NCBI RefSeq assembly: GCF_022024275.1
Contig: NZ_CP091804.1
Location: forward strand, 2,374,501-2,438,500
Length of the DNA: 64,000 nucleotides
From: Sphingopyxis sp. BSN-002
GTDB lineage: Bacteria; Pseudomonadota; Alphaproteobacteria; Sphingomonadales; Sphingomonadaceae
Direction of reading: 5' to 3'
Below are positions 1 to 8,784 of the stretch, one piece after another. The position numbers and the translations under genes were made by a program. Within the stretch, counting starts at the first letter, position 1, and each line of letters starts with the position of its first letter. The notes under the pieces were generated by a model. The model did not search any database and was not told the origin of the DNA. It was given only the letters and a program-made list of their open reading frames with translations.

Positions 1-1403
1 ACCTTGCCGATCTTCTTGCCGATCGCCATCGCCGTCGCCAGCGCATCGTCGGCCGTCTTGTCGCCGCGCACGACCTCAAGCAGCTTCATGACGTTTGCGG
101 GCGAGAAGAAGTGCATGCCGAGCACGTCGCCGGGACGGCTCGTCGCGGTCGCGATTTCGTTGACGTCGAGGTAGCTGGTGTTCGAGGCGAGGATCGCGCC
201 GGGCTTGGCGATCGTGTCGAGCTTGCCGAAGATATCCTTCTTGACGCCCATGTCCTCATAGACCGCCTCGATGATCAGGTCGCAATCGGCGAGATCGTCG
301 AGGTTCAGCGTCGGGGTCAGGATGCCCATCATCTGGTCGACCTGCTCGGGCTTGAAGCGACCCTTGGCGGCGGACGCGTCGTAATTCTTGCGGATCACGC
401 CGACGCCGCGGTCGAGCGCTTCCTGCTGCATCTCGACGATCGTGACCGGGATGCCCTTCTGCAGGAAGTTCATGCTGATCCCGCCGCCCATCGTGCCGGC
501 GCCGATGACGCCAACCTTCTTGATGTCGCGCAGCTGCGTATCCTTGGGCAGGCCGTCGATCTTCGCGGCCTGACGCTCGGCGAAGAAGATGTGACGCTGA
601 GCGGCCGACTGGCTGCCGAACATCAGCTTCATGAACTGCTCGCGCTCGAAGGCGAGGCCTTCGTCGAAGGGCAGTCTCGTCGCGGCCTCGACGCAGGCGA
701 GGTTCGCATAAGGCGCCTCGAACCCGCGCCAGCGCCTGGCATTGGCGGTCTTGAGCTGCTCGATCACCGCGACGTCGCCGAACACGGCACGTTCGCGTGT
801 CGGGCGCGGGCCGTCGGCGATCTTCGCGCGGGCAAAGGCGATTGCGTCGGCGGCCAGGCTGTTCTCGCCCGCGAGCTGGTCGACGAGGCCGAGGTCCTTC
901 GCCTTCGATGCGGGGAGCGGATCGCCGAGCGAGGTCATCGTCGCGGCGGCTTCGACGCCGACGATGCGCGGCAGGCGCTGCGTGCCGCCTGCGCCGGGCA
1001 GCAGGCCGAGCTTCACTTCGGGTACACCGAGCTTCGCCGACGGGACCGCGACGCGATAGTGGCAGACGAGCGCGGTCTCGAGCCCGCCGCCGAGCGCGGT
1101 TCCGTGGATTGCGGCGACAACGGGCTTCGATGCGGCTTCGATCATGTTGAGCACCGCGTTGAAGTCGGGACCGCGCGGCGGCTTGCCGAACTCGCTGATG
1201 TCGGCGCCGGCGATGAAGGTCGCGCCGTCGCAGCGCAGCACGATCGCCTTCACGCCATCGTCGGCAAGCGCGGCTTCGAAATTGGTCTTGAGGCCCTCGC
1301 GGACGTGCCACGACAGCGCGTTCACCGGCGGATTGTTGACGATGACGACGGCAACGTCGCCGTCCTTCTGCATCGTCACGCTGACGGGGGTTTCATCGGA
1401 CAT
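1..1403 (-). CDS. FadJ-like multifunctional enoyl-CoA hydratase / 3-hydroxyacyl-CoA dehydrogenase (partial, 3' end off window)
   Basis: Beta-oxidation enzyme that would hydrate trans-2-enoyl-CoA and oxidise the resulting 3-hydroxyacyl-CoA with NAD. The visible 467 codons begin at an ATG preceded by AAGGAGT on the minus strand. Residues about 10-190 are a crotonase domain with the oxyanion-hole stretch [10 protein letters not shown] and the GTALGGGLE loop. From about residue 305 a Rossmann domain starts with [14 protein letters not shown], followed by SNTS and the [13 protein letters not shown] signature of 3-hydroxyacyl-CoA dehydrogenases. The family is usually about 680-730 residues, so roughly a third is missing beyond the left edge. 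It is the last visible gene of a minus-strand operon reaching back to 8676, 61 bases after the esterase gene. Family assignment is firm; FadJ versus FadB or a specialised paralogue is not decided. Confidence 0.93.
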   Translation of the reverse strand, partial: MSDETPVSVTMQKDGDVAVVIVNNPPVNALSWHVREGLKTNFEAALADDGVKAIVLRCDGATFIAGADISEFGKPPRGPDFNAVLNMIEAASKPVVAAIHGTALGGGLETALVCHYRVAVPSAKLGVPEVKLGLLPGAGGTQRLPRIVGVEAAATMTSLGDPLPASKAKDLGLVDQLAGENSLAADAIAFARAKIADGPRPTRERAVFGDVAVIEQLKTANARRWRGFEAPYANLACVEAATRLPFDEGLAFEREQFMKLMFGSQSAAQRHIFFAERQAAKIDGLPKDTQLRDIKKVGVIGAGTMGGGISMNFLQKGIPVTIVEMQQEALDRGVGVIRKNYDASAAKGRFKPEQVDQMMGILTPTLNLDDLADCDLIIEAVYEDMGVKKDIFGKLDTIAKPGAILASNTSYLDVNEIATATSRPGDVLGMHFFSPANVMKLLEVVRGDKTADDALATAMAIGKKIGK

Positions 1404-1464
1404 GGGAGACTCCTTCGATCAATGGACCGCCCGCGCATGGCGAACGGAAAGGTGGTGTTGCATT

Positions 1465-2667
1465 TCAGTCGTCGATGGCGGCGTGGACGAGCGTCTTGAC
1501 CTCGCGCCGGACGGGATAGGTGGAAGAGGGCATCAGCTGGGTCATGAAGACCATGCAGATCTCCTCGACCGGATCGACGAAGAAACCGGTCGAGAACATG
1601 CCGCCCCAGTAAAAGTCGCCCGCCGATCCCGGGATGCCCGCGCGTGCGGGATCGAGTGTGACCGCAAAGCCGAGGCCGAAGCCGACCCCGGCATTCTCGT
1701 CCTCGGAAAAGATACCGACGCTGTGCTGCGTCAGGTCGCCGCCGCCGACGAGATGGTTCGACGTCATCAGATCGAGCGTCTTGCGGCTGACGATGCGCGT
1801 ATCGCCGAGCTTGCCGCCGCCGAGCAGCATCAGGCAGAAACGGTGATAGTCGTCGAGTGTTGAGGCGAGCCCGCCGCCGCCCGAATGGAAGCTGCGGTCC
1901 TTCGCCCAACGGCTGCGGTCGCCGGCGTCGAAGCCCTTCATTTTCTCCTTCGGGTCGAAGGCATAGGCGTCGGTCAGGCGATGCTGCTGGTCGGCGGGCA
2001 CCTTGAACCCGGTATCGACCATGCCGAGCGGCCTGAAGATGCGCTCCTGCAGAACATCGGCAAACGGCTTGCCCTCGATGCGCTCGATCACCGCGCCGAG
2101 CACGTCGGTCGCCATCGAATAATTCCAGTGCGCGCCGGGATCGAACTGCAGCGGGATTTTCGCGAGCGCGGCAATGAAGCCGTCCATGTCGAGGTCGGCA
2201 TCGAAATCGTCGATCTTCGTCTTGCGATAGGCGGCGTCGACCGGGGTGCGCTCCTGAAAGCTGTAGGTCAGGCCTGCCGTGTGGCGGAGCAGGTCGACCA
2301 TCCGGATCGGCTGCGCCGGCGGGCGGGTGAGGAAGGGAACATTGCCGCCGCCCGCGACGAAGACGCCGGTATCCCTGAACTCGGGGCAAAACTTCACCAG
2401 CGGATCGCTGAGCGCGACCTTGCCCTCTTCGAGCAGCATCATGAACGCGATGCTCGTGATCGGCTTGGTCATGCTGGCGATGCGGAAGATCGCATCGTCC
2501 TTCAGCGCCTCGCCCGGCCGCGCCTCGCCGATCACCGAGCGATGCGCGATCTCGCCGCGCCGCGACACGAGCGTGGCGGCGTGCGGCAGGCGGCCTGTGC
2601 TGACATATTTGGCGTCGAGAAAGGCCGGAATGCGGTCGAGGCGTTTGATATCGAATCCGTGGCTCAC
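1465..2667 (-). CDS. Beta-lactamase-fold serine hydrolase (class C-like / family VIII esterase)
   Basis: Serine hydrolase of the beta-lactamase/transpeptidase superfamily, 400 residues. The SxxK nucleophile motif is S65-M-T-K68 in [10 protein letters not shown], and a [11 protein letters not shown] stretch near residue 165 matches the second (YxN/YSx) motif. No signal peptide is visible, which fits the cytoplasmic family VIII esterases (EstB-like) better than a secreted beta-lactamase. The start is GTG at 2667, whose last bases overlap the stop of the upstream aldo/keto reductase (GTGA), so the two are translationally coupled. Its place in an acyl-CoA catabolic operon suggests it opens an ester or lactone substrate rather than destroying antibiotics; that role is inferred. 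Confidence 0.88.
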   Translation of the reverse strand: MSHGFDIKRLDRIPAFLDAKYVSTGRLPHAATLVSRRGEIAHRSVIGEARPGEALKDDAIFRIASMTKPITSIAFMMLLEEGKVALSDPLVKFCPEFRDTGVFVAGGGNVPFLTRPPAQPIRMVDLLRHTAGLTYSFQERTPVDAAYRKTKIDDFDADLDMDGFIAALAKIPLQFDPGAHWNYSMATDVLGAVIERIEGKPFADVLQERIFRPLGMVDTGFKVPADQQHRLTDAYAFDPKEKMKGFDAGDRSRWAKDRSFHSGGGGLASTLDDYHRFCLMLLGGGKLGDTRIVSRKTLDLMTSNHLVGGGDLTQHSVGIFSEDENAGVGFGLGFAVTLDPARAGIPGSAGDFYWGGMFSTGFFVDPVEEICMVFMTQLMPSSTYPVRREVKTLVHAAIDD

Positions 2668-3611
2668 GTCACGCGGACTCCTTCGAGAATGGCGGCGGCT
2701 TCGGCAAGCAGCGCGGGGTCAATGGCAAGGTCGGCCGCGGCCGCGGTTTCCCTGAGCTGTTCGGGCCGGCTCGCGCCGATGATCGCGCTCGTGATTCCCG
2801 GCTGTGCGACCACCCATGCGATGGCGAGCTGCGCCATCGAACATCCTGCCTTTTCGGCGACCGGCTTCAGCCGCTGCACCGCCTCGAGGACGGGGTCGGC
2901 GAGATAGCGCTGCATATATTGCTCGTCCTCGCTCGCGGCGCGGCTGCCCGCGGGCGGTTCGGCGCCGGGCGCATATTTGCCGCTGAGCACGCCCATCGCG
3001 AGCGGCGACCAGACGATCTGGCCGATCCCGTTCGCCATGCTGATCGGGATCACCTTCGCCTCGGGGCGGCGGTAGAGCAGATTATATTGCGGCTGGCTCG
3101 ATACGAATTTGACCGACGGCGGCGCCAGCGCGAGCGCGGCCTCGATCTCGTCGGGGGCCCATTCGGAAAAGCCGATCGCGCGCGCCTTGCCGCTGCGTAC
3201 GACCTCGGAAAGCGCGTCCATCGTCTCTTCGAGCGGCGTTTCGGGGTCGTAGCGGTGGCACTGATAGAGGTCGACATAGTCGGTCCTGAGGCGCGTCAGG
3301 CTCGCATCGATCTGCTTCGCGACCTGCGTCGCCGACAGGCCGCGGTCCTCGGCGGTCATCGGGAAGAAGAGCTTGGTCGCGAGCACATAGCTGTCGCGCG
3401 GGCGGCCCTTCAGCGTGTCGCCGAGAAAGCTTTCGGCTGCCCCGCGACCATAGATGTTCGCGGTGTCGATGAAATTGATCCCGGCGTCGAACGATGCATC
3501 GACGCAGGCGCGCGCCGCATTGTCATCGACCCCGACGCCATAGGTCAGCCAGCTGCCGAGGCAGATTGCCGAAACCTCGATTCCGCTGTCGCCAAGCTGC
3601 CGATATTGCAT
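2664..3611 (-). CDS. Aldo/keto reductase (voltage-gated K+ channel beta-subunit-like)
   Basis: NADPH-dependent carbonyl reductase of 315 residues. The catalytic tetrad of the superfamily is visible: D49 and Y54 in [13 protein letters not shown]80 in VLATKLFF and H119 in [11 protein letters not shown]. The C-terminal cofactor region carries the [10 protein letters not shown] signature. I chose the ATG at 3611 because the similarity to AKRs begins exactly there ([13 protein letters not shown]); the frame is open further upstream but those residues do not resemble a protein. It lies 11 bases after the SDR gene and overlaps the esterase start. The sequence resembles the Kv-beta/YghZ branch of AKRs; the substrate is unknown. 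Confidence 0.92.
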   Translation of the reverse strand: MQYRQLGDSGIEVSAICLGSWLTYGVGVDDNAARACVDASFDAGINFIDTANIYGRGAAESFLGDTLKGRPRDSYVLATKLFFPMTAEDRGLSATQVAKQIDASLTRLRTDYVDLYQCHRYDPETPLEETMDALSEVVRSGKARAIGFSEWAPDEIEAALALAPPSVKFVSSQPQYNLLYRRPEAKVIPISMANGIGQIVWSPLAMGVLSGKYAPGAEPPAGSRAASEDEQYMQRYLADPVLEAVQRLKPVAEKAGCSMAQLAIAWVVAQPGITSAIIGASRPEQLRETAAAADLAIDPALLAEAAAILEGVRVT

Positions 3612-3622
3612 CGTCTTCCTCC

Positions 3623-4429
3623 TCAGTGCGAGGTCTGGCCCAGAAGCTGGCGCGTGACCGGGTGCGAGCTTGTCAGCCCGCCGTCGACCGCGATCGCCTG
3701 TCCGTTGACATAGCTTGCCTGATCGCTCGCGAGGAAAAGCGCGACATTCGCCAGTTCCTCGGGCTGCGCGGCACGGCGGAGCGGATTGAGCTGGCCGAGC
3801 TTGTGCGTGACTTCCTTCGCCTTCGCATAGTCGAAAGTCGGCTTGGTCATGCCCGTCTCGGTCAGGCCGGGGCACACCGCGTTGACGCGCACGCCGCTGG
3901 TCGAAAGCTGCTGCGCCGCGACCTTGGCGAGGTTGATCACGCCCGCCTTCGATGCCGAGTAGGCGCCCGGGCCGGCGCCCGAATTGATTCCCGCGACGCT
4001 GGCGGTCAGCACGATCGCGCCGCCACGGCCCTGGTCGACCATCGCCTTGCCGGCATGCTTCACCATCAGCGCGGGGCCGATCAGGTTGACGCGCAGCGTC
4101 TCGGCCCACGCGGCGGGGTCGAAATCGAAGATGCCGCCCATGTCGCCGATGATCCCGGCGTTGGCGAAAGCGACGTCGAGCCCGCCAAAGCTGTCCTTGG
4201 CGGTCGCGACCAGTTTCGCGACATCGGCCTCGACGCCCGCGTCGATTTCGAGCGCGACGGCCTCGCCGCCCGCATCCTTCACCAACTGCGCGGTTTCGTG
4301 CACCGCCGCGGTCTTGTCGCCGATGACGAGTTTTGCGCCCTCGGCGGCGAAGCGCAGCGCGCTCGCGCGGCCGATGCCGCTCCCCGCGCCCGTGATGATT
4401 GCAACCTTGCCGTCCAATGCGCCCATCAT
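3623..4429 (-). CDS. Short-chain dehydrogenase/reductase (SDR), first of tandem pair
   Basis: Classical SDR oxidoreductase of 268 residues. The cofactor motif TGAGSGIG is near residue 14, the NAG motif is in VAFANAGIIG, and the catalytic Ser and Tyr-x-x-x-Lys are in LTASVAG and YSASK. An Asp (GDKT) at the end of the second strand suggests a preference for NAD(H). The start ATG overlaps the stop of the next SDR gene by four bases, so both are read from one transcript. Most likely it oxidises or reduces a hydroxyacyl or keto intermediate of the operon's pathway; the exact step cannot be read from sequence. Confidence 0.92.
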   Translation of the reverse strand: MMGALDGKVAIITGAGSGIGRASALRFAAEGAKLVIGDKTAAVHETAQLVKDAGGEAVALEIDAGVEADVAKLVATAKDSFGGLDVAFANAGIIGDMGGIFDFDPAAWAETLRVNLIGPALMVKHAGKAMVDQGRGGAIVLTASVAGINSGAGPGAYSASKAGVINLAKVAAQQLSTSGVRVNAVCPGLTETGMTKPTFDYAKAKEVTHKLGQLNPLRRAAQPEELANVALFLASDQASYVNGQAIAVDGGLTSSHPVTRQLLGQTSH

Positions 4430-5202
4430 GCGCCTCCCGAAATCGTGGCCCCGCCATCGCAGACGATGGTCTGGCCGGTGGTAAAAGCTCCCGCCTTGCT
4501 GGCAAGGAAGACCGCGGCGCCCGCGATCTCGTGCGGTTCGCCGATGCGCTTCAGCGTCGATGCGGCGGTCGAGCGCCGCAGATTCTCTTCATTTTCCCAG
4601 AGCGCGCGCGCCATGTCGGTGCGGATCAGGCCGGGCGCGATGCAGTTGACGCGCACGCCCTTCGGTCCGAACTCGACCGAGAAATTGCGCGCGACCTGCA
4701 TGTCGGCCGCCTTCGAAATCCCATAGGCGCCGATAATCGGCGATCCCTTGAGGCCGCCGATCGAGCTGATGATGATGATCGATCCCTCGCCGCGTTCGAG
4801 CATTTCGGGCGCGACCATCGAGATCAGCCAGTGATTGGACAGGATGTTGTTGTCCATGATCTTGCGGAACTGGTCGTCGCTGATCCCGAGGCCGGGGCCG
4901 TAATAGGGGTTCGATGCCGCGTTGCAGACGAGCGTCGTGATCTTGCCGAAGCTGCCGCGCGTCTCGTCGACCAGATGCTGAAGGTCGTCCTTCGACGAGA
5001 TGTTCGCCGCGACCGCAATCGCGGTTCCCGCGCCGAAGCGGGCGTTGATCTCCGCCGCGGTTGTGTCGCACGCGTCCTGTTTGCGGCTCGAAATCACGAC
5101 CTTCGCGCCCTGTTCGGCCATCGCCTCGGCGGTCGCCTTGCCGATGCCGCGCGACGATCCGGTGATCAGCGCGACCTGCCCGCTCATGTCGAACAGGCTC
5201 AT
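4426..5202 (-). CDS. Short-chain dehydrogenase/reductase (SDR), second of tandem pair
   Basis: Classical SDR of 258 residues starting MSLFDMSGQVALITG. Cofactor motif TGSSRGIG, an arginine (SSRK) after the second strand that suggests NADP(H) preference, a CNAASNPYYG motif in place of plain NAG, the serine stretch IISSIGG and the catalytic YGISK. An upstream in-frame ATG adds nine residues, but the chosen ATG at 5202 gives the four-base ATGA overlap with the preceding phosphotransferase gene seen throughout this operon. The opposite cofactor preference from its neighbour would let the pair act at different steps; this is inference. Confidence 0.92.
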   Translation of the reverse strand: MSLFDMSGQVALITGSSRGIGKATAEAMAEQGAKVVISSRKQDACDTTAAEINARFGAGTAIAVAANISSKDDLQHLVDETRGSFGKITTLVCNAASNPYYGPGLGISDDQFRKIMDNNILSNHWLISMVAPEMLERGEGSIIIISSIGGLKGSPIIGAYGISKAADMQVARNFSVEFGPKGVRVNCIAPGLIRTDMARALWENEENLRRSTAASTLKRIGEPHEIAGAAVFLASKAGAFTTGQTIVCDGGATISGGA

Positions 5203-6272
5203 GCGCCGGCCTTTTTCGCAAAGTCCCACGCCTTTTCAGCGAGCGGCAGGACGCGTTCGGACATCGCCTTGGCGTGCGCAGAGGAGGCGGTGCCGTCGAT
5301 GACGCGCTTCTTGATCCCCTGCATGATCCCTGCGAGGCGAAAGAAATTATACGCGAAATACCAGTTCATGTCGGGGACGCCGTCGCGGCCCGTGGCTTGG
5401 CAATAGCGTTCGACCACTTCGTCTAGCTCGGGAATGCCGAGCGCCTTGCGATCAAGATCCATCACGCCCGATCGGCCGCCATTCTCGGTCACCCACGCCA
5501 TCGCGACATAGGTGAAATCGGCCAGCGGATCGCCGAGGGTCGACAGCTCCCAGTCGAGCACCGCGAGCACCTCGGGCCGGTCCTTGGCGTAGATCATGTT
5601 GTCGATGCGATAGTCGCCATGGACGACGCTGGTGCGTGTCTGTTCGGGCAGGGTCGCGGGCAGCCATGCAATCAGCCGCTCCATCTCGTCCATCGTCTCG
5701 GTTTCGGAGAGCTTGTACTGCTTCGTCCAGCGGTCGACCTGACGGCCGAAATAATTGCCGGGCTTGCCGAAGTCCGACAGCCCCGCCGCCTCGACATCGA
5801 CGCTGTGCAGCGCCGCGAGCGTGTCGATCATCGCGTGATAGGTGGCGCGGCGGTTCTCCGGGGTCGATCCGGGCATCGACCCGTCCCAGATCGTCTGGCC
5901 GTCGACCATGCCCATGACATAGAACCAGCTGCCGACCACGCTGTCGTCGGTGCAGAGGCCGTACTGGCGCGCGACGGGGAAGCCGACCTTGTGAAGCCCG
6001 GCCTGTACCTTGTATTCGCGGTCGACCGCGTGCGCCGAAGGAAGCAGCGGGCCGAAGGGCTTGCGGCGGAGGACGTAGTTCCCGGACGGAGCCGAAATCT
6101 TGTAGGTCGGGTTCGACTGGCCGCCCGCGAACTTGCCCTGCGTCAGCGGACCCTCGAAGCCCTCGACATTCGCTTCCATCCAAGCGGTGAGCTTCGCCTC
6201 GTCGAGGACGTCGGCGCCTTCGGGGGCGACGGTGCCGCTGAAGGCCTTTTGCGCGTCGATGCCCGTGGTCAT
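5199..6272 (-). CDS. APH-fold phosphotransferase, ACAD10/ACAD11 N-terminal-domain type (LvaA-like)
   Basis: Kinase-fold protein of 357 residues in the aminoglycoside/choline phosphotransferase superfamily. Visible motifs: KFAGGQSNPTYK (nucleotide loop), YVLRRKPFGPLLPSAH (ATP lysine region), the catalytic VVHGDYRIDNMIY and the metal-binding VLDWELSTLGDPL. These stretches match the N-terminal kinase domain of human ACAD11 and LvaA-type proteins far better than drug-resistance kinases. Members act on 4-hydroxyacyl-CoA, placing a phosphate on the 4-hydroxyl. The gene overlaps its neighbours on both sides by four bases and shares an operon with the ACAD11-type dehydrogenase at 7387-8676, its expected partner. 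Substrate is inferred. Confidence 0.9.
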   Translation of the reverse strand: MTTGIDAQKAFSGTVAPEGADVLDEAKLTAWMEANVEGFEGPLTQGKFAGGQSNPTYKISAPSGNYVLRRKPFGPLLPSAHAVDREYKVQAGLHKVGFPVARQYGLCTDDSVVGSWFYVMGMVDGQTIWDGSMPGSTPENRRATYHAMIDTLAALHSVDVEAAGLSDFGKPGNYFGRQVDRWTKQYKLSETETMDEMERLIAWLPATLPEQTRTSVVHGDYRIDNMIYAKDRPEVLAVLDWELSTLGDPLADFTYVAMAWVTENGGRSGVMDLDRKALGIPELDEVVERYCQATGRDGVPDMNWYFAYNFFRLAGIMQGIKKRVIDGTASSAHAKAMSERVLPLAEKAWDFAKKAGA

Positions 6273-7360
6273 TGGTCGAACACGATCACCGACCGCGCGG
6301 CATCGCCCTTTCGCATCTTGTCGAAACCTTCGTTGACCTTGGCGAGCGGGATCGTCTCGGCGACGATGCTGTCGAGGTCGAGCAGGCCGCGGAGGTAGAA
6401 GTCGACGAGGCGCGGGATGTCGACCGGGAAGCGGTTGCCGCCCATGATCGCGCCCTGCAGCTTCTTGCCCGAGAGCAGGTCCATCGCGCTGAGGCCGACC
6501 TTTTCGGCAAGCGGCATCATGCCAAGGATCGTCGCGGTGCCGCCGCGGCGGAGCGAGGCGACTGCGAGGCTCGCTGAAGCGGGGCGGCCGACCGCCTCGA
6601 TCGCATGGTCGACACCGCCTTTGGTCAGCTCGACGATCTGCTTTGCGGCATCGTCGGCAAGCGCGTCGACGACGTCGGTCGCGCCGAGCTTCTTCGCGAG
6701 TTCGCGCTTCTCGGGAACCGGGTCGGCCGCAATGATGCGCCCCGCGCCGGCGATCTTCGCGGCGTTGATCGTCGCGAGCCCGACGCCGCCGCAGCCGACG
6801 ACCGCGACGGTCTCGCCCGGGGTCACCTTGCACGCGTTGAAGATCGTGCCGGCACCGGTGGTCACGGCGCAGCCGATCACCGCGGCGCGGTCGAGCGGCA
6901 TGTCTGGGTCGATGCGCACGCAGGCATGTTCGTGAACGAGCATCGCTTCGGAGAAGGCGCTGAGGTTCAGCATCTGGTTGACCGGCGACCCGTCGGGGCG
7001 CGTGATGCGCGGCGCCGATCCCGCCGGACGGCGCGTGTCGCCGCCGAGGCAGAGCGACATGCGGCCCGAAACGCAGAATTCGCAGTGGCCGCAGAAGGCC
7101 GACAGGCAGGTGACGACCGCGTCGCCGGGCTTCACCGTGCGCACTTCGCTGCCGACGGCCTCGACGATTCCGGCCGCCTCATGCCCCGGGATCGCGGGCA
7201 ACGGATGCGGATAGGCGCCATCGATGAAATGCAGGTCCGAATGGCAGAGCCCGCACGCGGCGGTGCGGATCAGCACCTCGTGCGGACCCGGCTTGTCGAT
7301 GATCACATCCTCGATGACGAGCGGCTTGCCCGGCTCGATCAGAACGGCGGCTTTGGTCAA
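6269..7360 (-). CDS. Zinc-dependent alcohol dehydrogenase (MDR superfamily)
   Basis: Medium-chain alcohol dehydrogenase of 363 residues, NAD-linked. Catalytic zinc ligands are expected at C39 (GLCHSD) and H60 (PGHEAAG). The structural zinc site has all four cysteines, C90, C93, C96 and C104. The nucleotide-binding VVGCGGVGLATINAAK lies near residue 195. It belongs to the class III / AdhC-like branch that includes many Zn-ADHs found next to acyl-CoA dehydrogenase genes. It sits 26 bases after the acyl-CoA dehydrogenase and overlaps the phosphotransferase start. It would oxidise a primary or secondary hydroxyl of the pathway substrate. Confidence 0.92.
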   Translation of the reverse strand: MTKAAVLIEPGKPLVIEDVIIDKPGPHEVLIRTAACGLCHSDLHFIDGAYPHPLPAIPGHEAAGIVEAVGSEVRTVKPGDAVVTCLSAFCGHCEFCVSGRMSLCLGGDTRRPAGSAPRITRPDGSPVNQMLNLSAFSEAMLVHEHACVRIDPDMPLDRAAVIGCAVTTGAGTIFNACKVTPGETVAVVGCGGVGLATINAAKIAGAGRIIAADPVPEKRELAKKLGATDVVDALADDAAKQIVELTKGGVDHAIEAVGRPASASLAVASLRRGGTATILGMMPLAEKVGLSAMDLLSGKKLQGAIMGGNRFPVDIPRLVDFYLRGLLDLDSIVAETIPLAKVNEGFDKMRKGDAARSVIVFDQ

Positions 7361-7386
7361 GGTGTCTCTCCGAAATCTGCTGCTGT

Positions 7387-8676
7387 TTAGCGCGAAACGC
7401 CGATGTCGCCCGACGAGAAGCCGGGTTCGCCCGCGTCGCTGTGCTTGGCGAATTCGATGCGGGCGATCGCGCGTTCGTGAACCTCGTCGGGACCGTCGGC
7501 GAGGCGCAGCGTGCGCTGGTGCGCATAGGCCTTCGCCAGCCCGAAATCTTCGGACACGCCGCCGCCGCCATGCGCCTGGATTGCATCGTCGATGATCTGC
7601 AGCGCCATGTTCGGCGCCTGCACCTTGATCATCGCGATCTCGGCCGCGGCGGCCTTGTTGCCGACCTTGTCCATCATGTCCGCGGCCTTCAGGCAGAGCA
7701 GGCGCGTCATGTCGATATCGATGCGCGCGCGCGCCAGACGATGTTCCCAGATGCTGTACTCGGCGACCGTCCTGCCAAAGGCGACGCGCGACTGCAGCCG
7801 CTTCGCCATCTTGGCGATCGCTTCCTCGGCGACACCGATCGTGCGCATGCAGTGATGGATGCGGCCCGGCCCGAGGCGGCCCTGCGCGATCTCGAAGCCG
7901 CGGCCTTCGCCCAGCAGCATCGCTTCCTCGGCGTTGACGCGGACGTCCTTCAGCTCGATTTCCATATGGCCGTGCGGCGCATCGTCATAGCCGAAGACGG
8001 GCAGGTGGCGCAGGATGTTCACGCCGGGCGCGTTCAGCGGCATCAGCACCATCGACTGCTGTGCGTGGCGCTTGGCGGCGAAATCGGTCTTGCCCATCAC
8101 GATCGCGACCTCGCAGCGCGGATCGCCCGCACCCGACGACCACCATTTGCGGCCGTTGATCACATAATCGTCGCCGTCGCGCTCGATGCGCGTTTCGATG
8201 TTTGTCGCGTCGGACGAGGCAACCTGCGGTTCGGTCATCAGAAAGGCCGAGCGGATCTCGCCGTTCATCAGTCGGCCCAGATATTTCTCTTTCTGCGCGC
8301 GCGTGCCGTAGCGGTGGAAGACTTCCATGTTGCCGGTGTCGGGCGCCGAGCAGTTGAAGACCTCGCTCGCGAAGCCGACGCGGCCCATTTCCTCGGCGCA
8401 GAGCGCATATTCGAGGTTGGTGAGACCGGGGCCTTCGAACTCGAACGTCTCGTCGACATGATGATGCGCCGCCGACTTGGGCGGCATGAACAGGTTCCAG
8501 ATGCCCGCGGCTTTCGCCTCGGCCTTCAGATCCTCGACGATCTGGATGACCTTCCAGCGGTCGCCCGCCTTGTCCTGTTCATAATAGGTCGGTACCGCCG
8601 GGCGGACCTTGCGCTCGATGAACTCGCGAACCCGGCCCTGCCAGTGCTTCTGCCGGTCGGTAAGGTCGAAATCCAT
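7387..8676 (-). CDS. Acyl-CoA dehydrogenase, ACAD11-type (LvaC-like)
   Basis: FAD-containing acyl-CoA dehydrogenase fold, 429 residues, first gene of the minus-strand operon. Several stretches are diagnostic of the ACAD10/11 branch: [60 protein letters not shown] and [12 protein letters not shown]. In that branch the enzyme does not simply dehydrogenate: with a phosphorylated 4-hydroxyacyl-CoA it eliminates phosphate and rearranges to an ordinary beta-oxidation intermediate. The partner kinase is encoded two genes downstream. The ATG at 8676 has a strong AGGAGGA seven bases upstream, and a 16-bp inverted repeat abuts that ribosome binding site. Family is firm; the exact substrate is inferred. 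Confidence 0.93.
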   Translation of the reverse strand: MDFDLTDRQKHWQGRVREFIERKVRPAVPTYYEQDKAGDRWKVIQIVEDLKAEAKAAGIWNLFMPPKSAAHHHVDETFEFEGPGLTNLEYALCAEEMGRVGFASEVFNCSAPDTGNMEVFHRYGTRAQKEKYLGRLMNGEIRSAFLMTEPQVASSDATNIETRIERDGDDYVINGRKWWSSGAGDPRCEVAIVMGKTDFAAKRHAQQSMVLMPLNAPGVNILRHLPVFGYDDAPHGHMEIELKDVRVNAEEAMLLGEGRGFEIAQGRLGPGRIHHCMRTIGVAEEAIAKMAKRLQSRVAFGRTVAEYSIWEHRLARARIDIDMTRLLCLKAADMMDKVGNKAAAAEIAMIKVQAPNMALQIIDDAIQAHGGGGVSEDFGLAKAYAHQRTLRLADGPDEVHERAIARIEFAKHSDAGEPGFSSGDIGVSR

Positions 8677-8689
8677 CTGAGCATCCTCC

Positions 8690-8705
8690 TTTACGTTTAC
8701 GTAAA
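8690..8705. promoter_or_regulatory. Putative operator: 7-2-7 inverted repeat before the ACAD11-type operon
   Basis: Perfect arms TTTACGT and ACGTAAA separated by TT. It lies directly against the ribosome binding site of the dehydrogenase gene that starts at 8676, where a bound repressor would block transcription. The same design (TTGACGC-TT-GCGTAAA) occurs at 11203-11218 before the other acyl-CoA dehydrogenase operon. It resembles, from memory, palindromes assigned to regulators of branched-chain and fatty acyl-CoA catabolism (LiuR or TetR type). No regulator gene is in the window. Confidence 0.6.
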
Positions 8706-8742
8706 CCCTTGGACCGATTCGCCGGCCTTGCCAAGTCCTGCG

Positions 8743-8766
8743 GGCGGAAAATTACGTCCTTCCGCC
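8743..8766 (-). terminator. Weak hairpin after the GPH transporter gene
   Basis: Seven-bp inverted repeat GGCGGAA/TTCCGCC with a 10-base loop, 19 bases beyond the transporter stop on the minus strand. There is no T-run after it, so rho-independent termination is uncertain. Confidence 0.35.
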
Positions 8767-8784
8767 GCTTCGTGACATTTTGCG

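Noticed and set aside
1465..2667. Beta-lactam resistance by the beta-lactamase-fold protein
   Set aside because: No signal peptide and operon context of acyl-CoA catabolism point to an esterase or lactonase.
5199..6272. Antibiotic resistance by the APH-fold protein
   Set aside because: Its motifs match the ACAD11/LvaA branch and it is embedded in a catabolic operon, so it is unlikely to be an aminoglycoside kinase.
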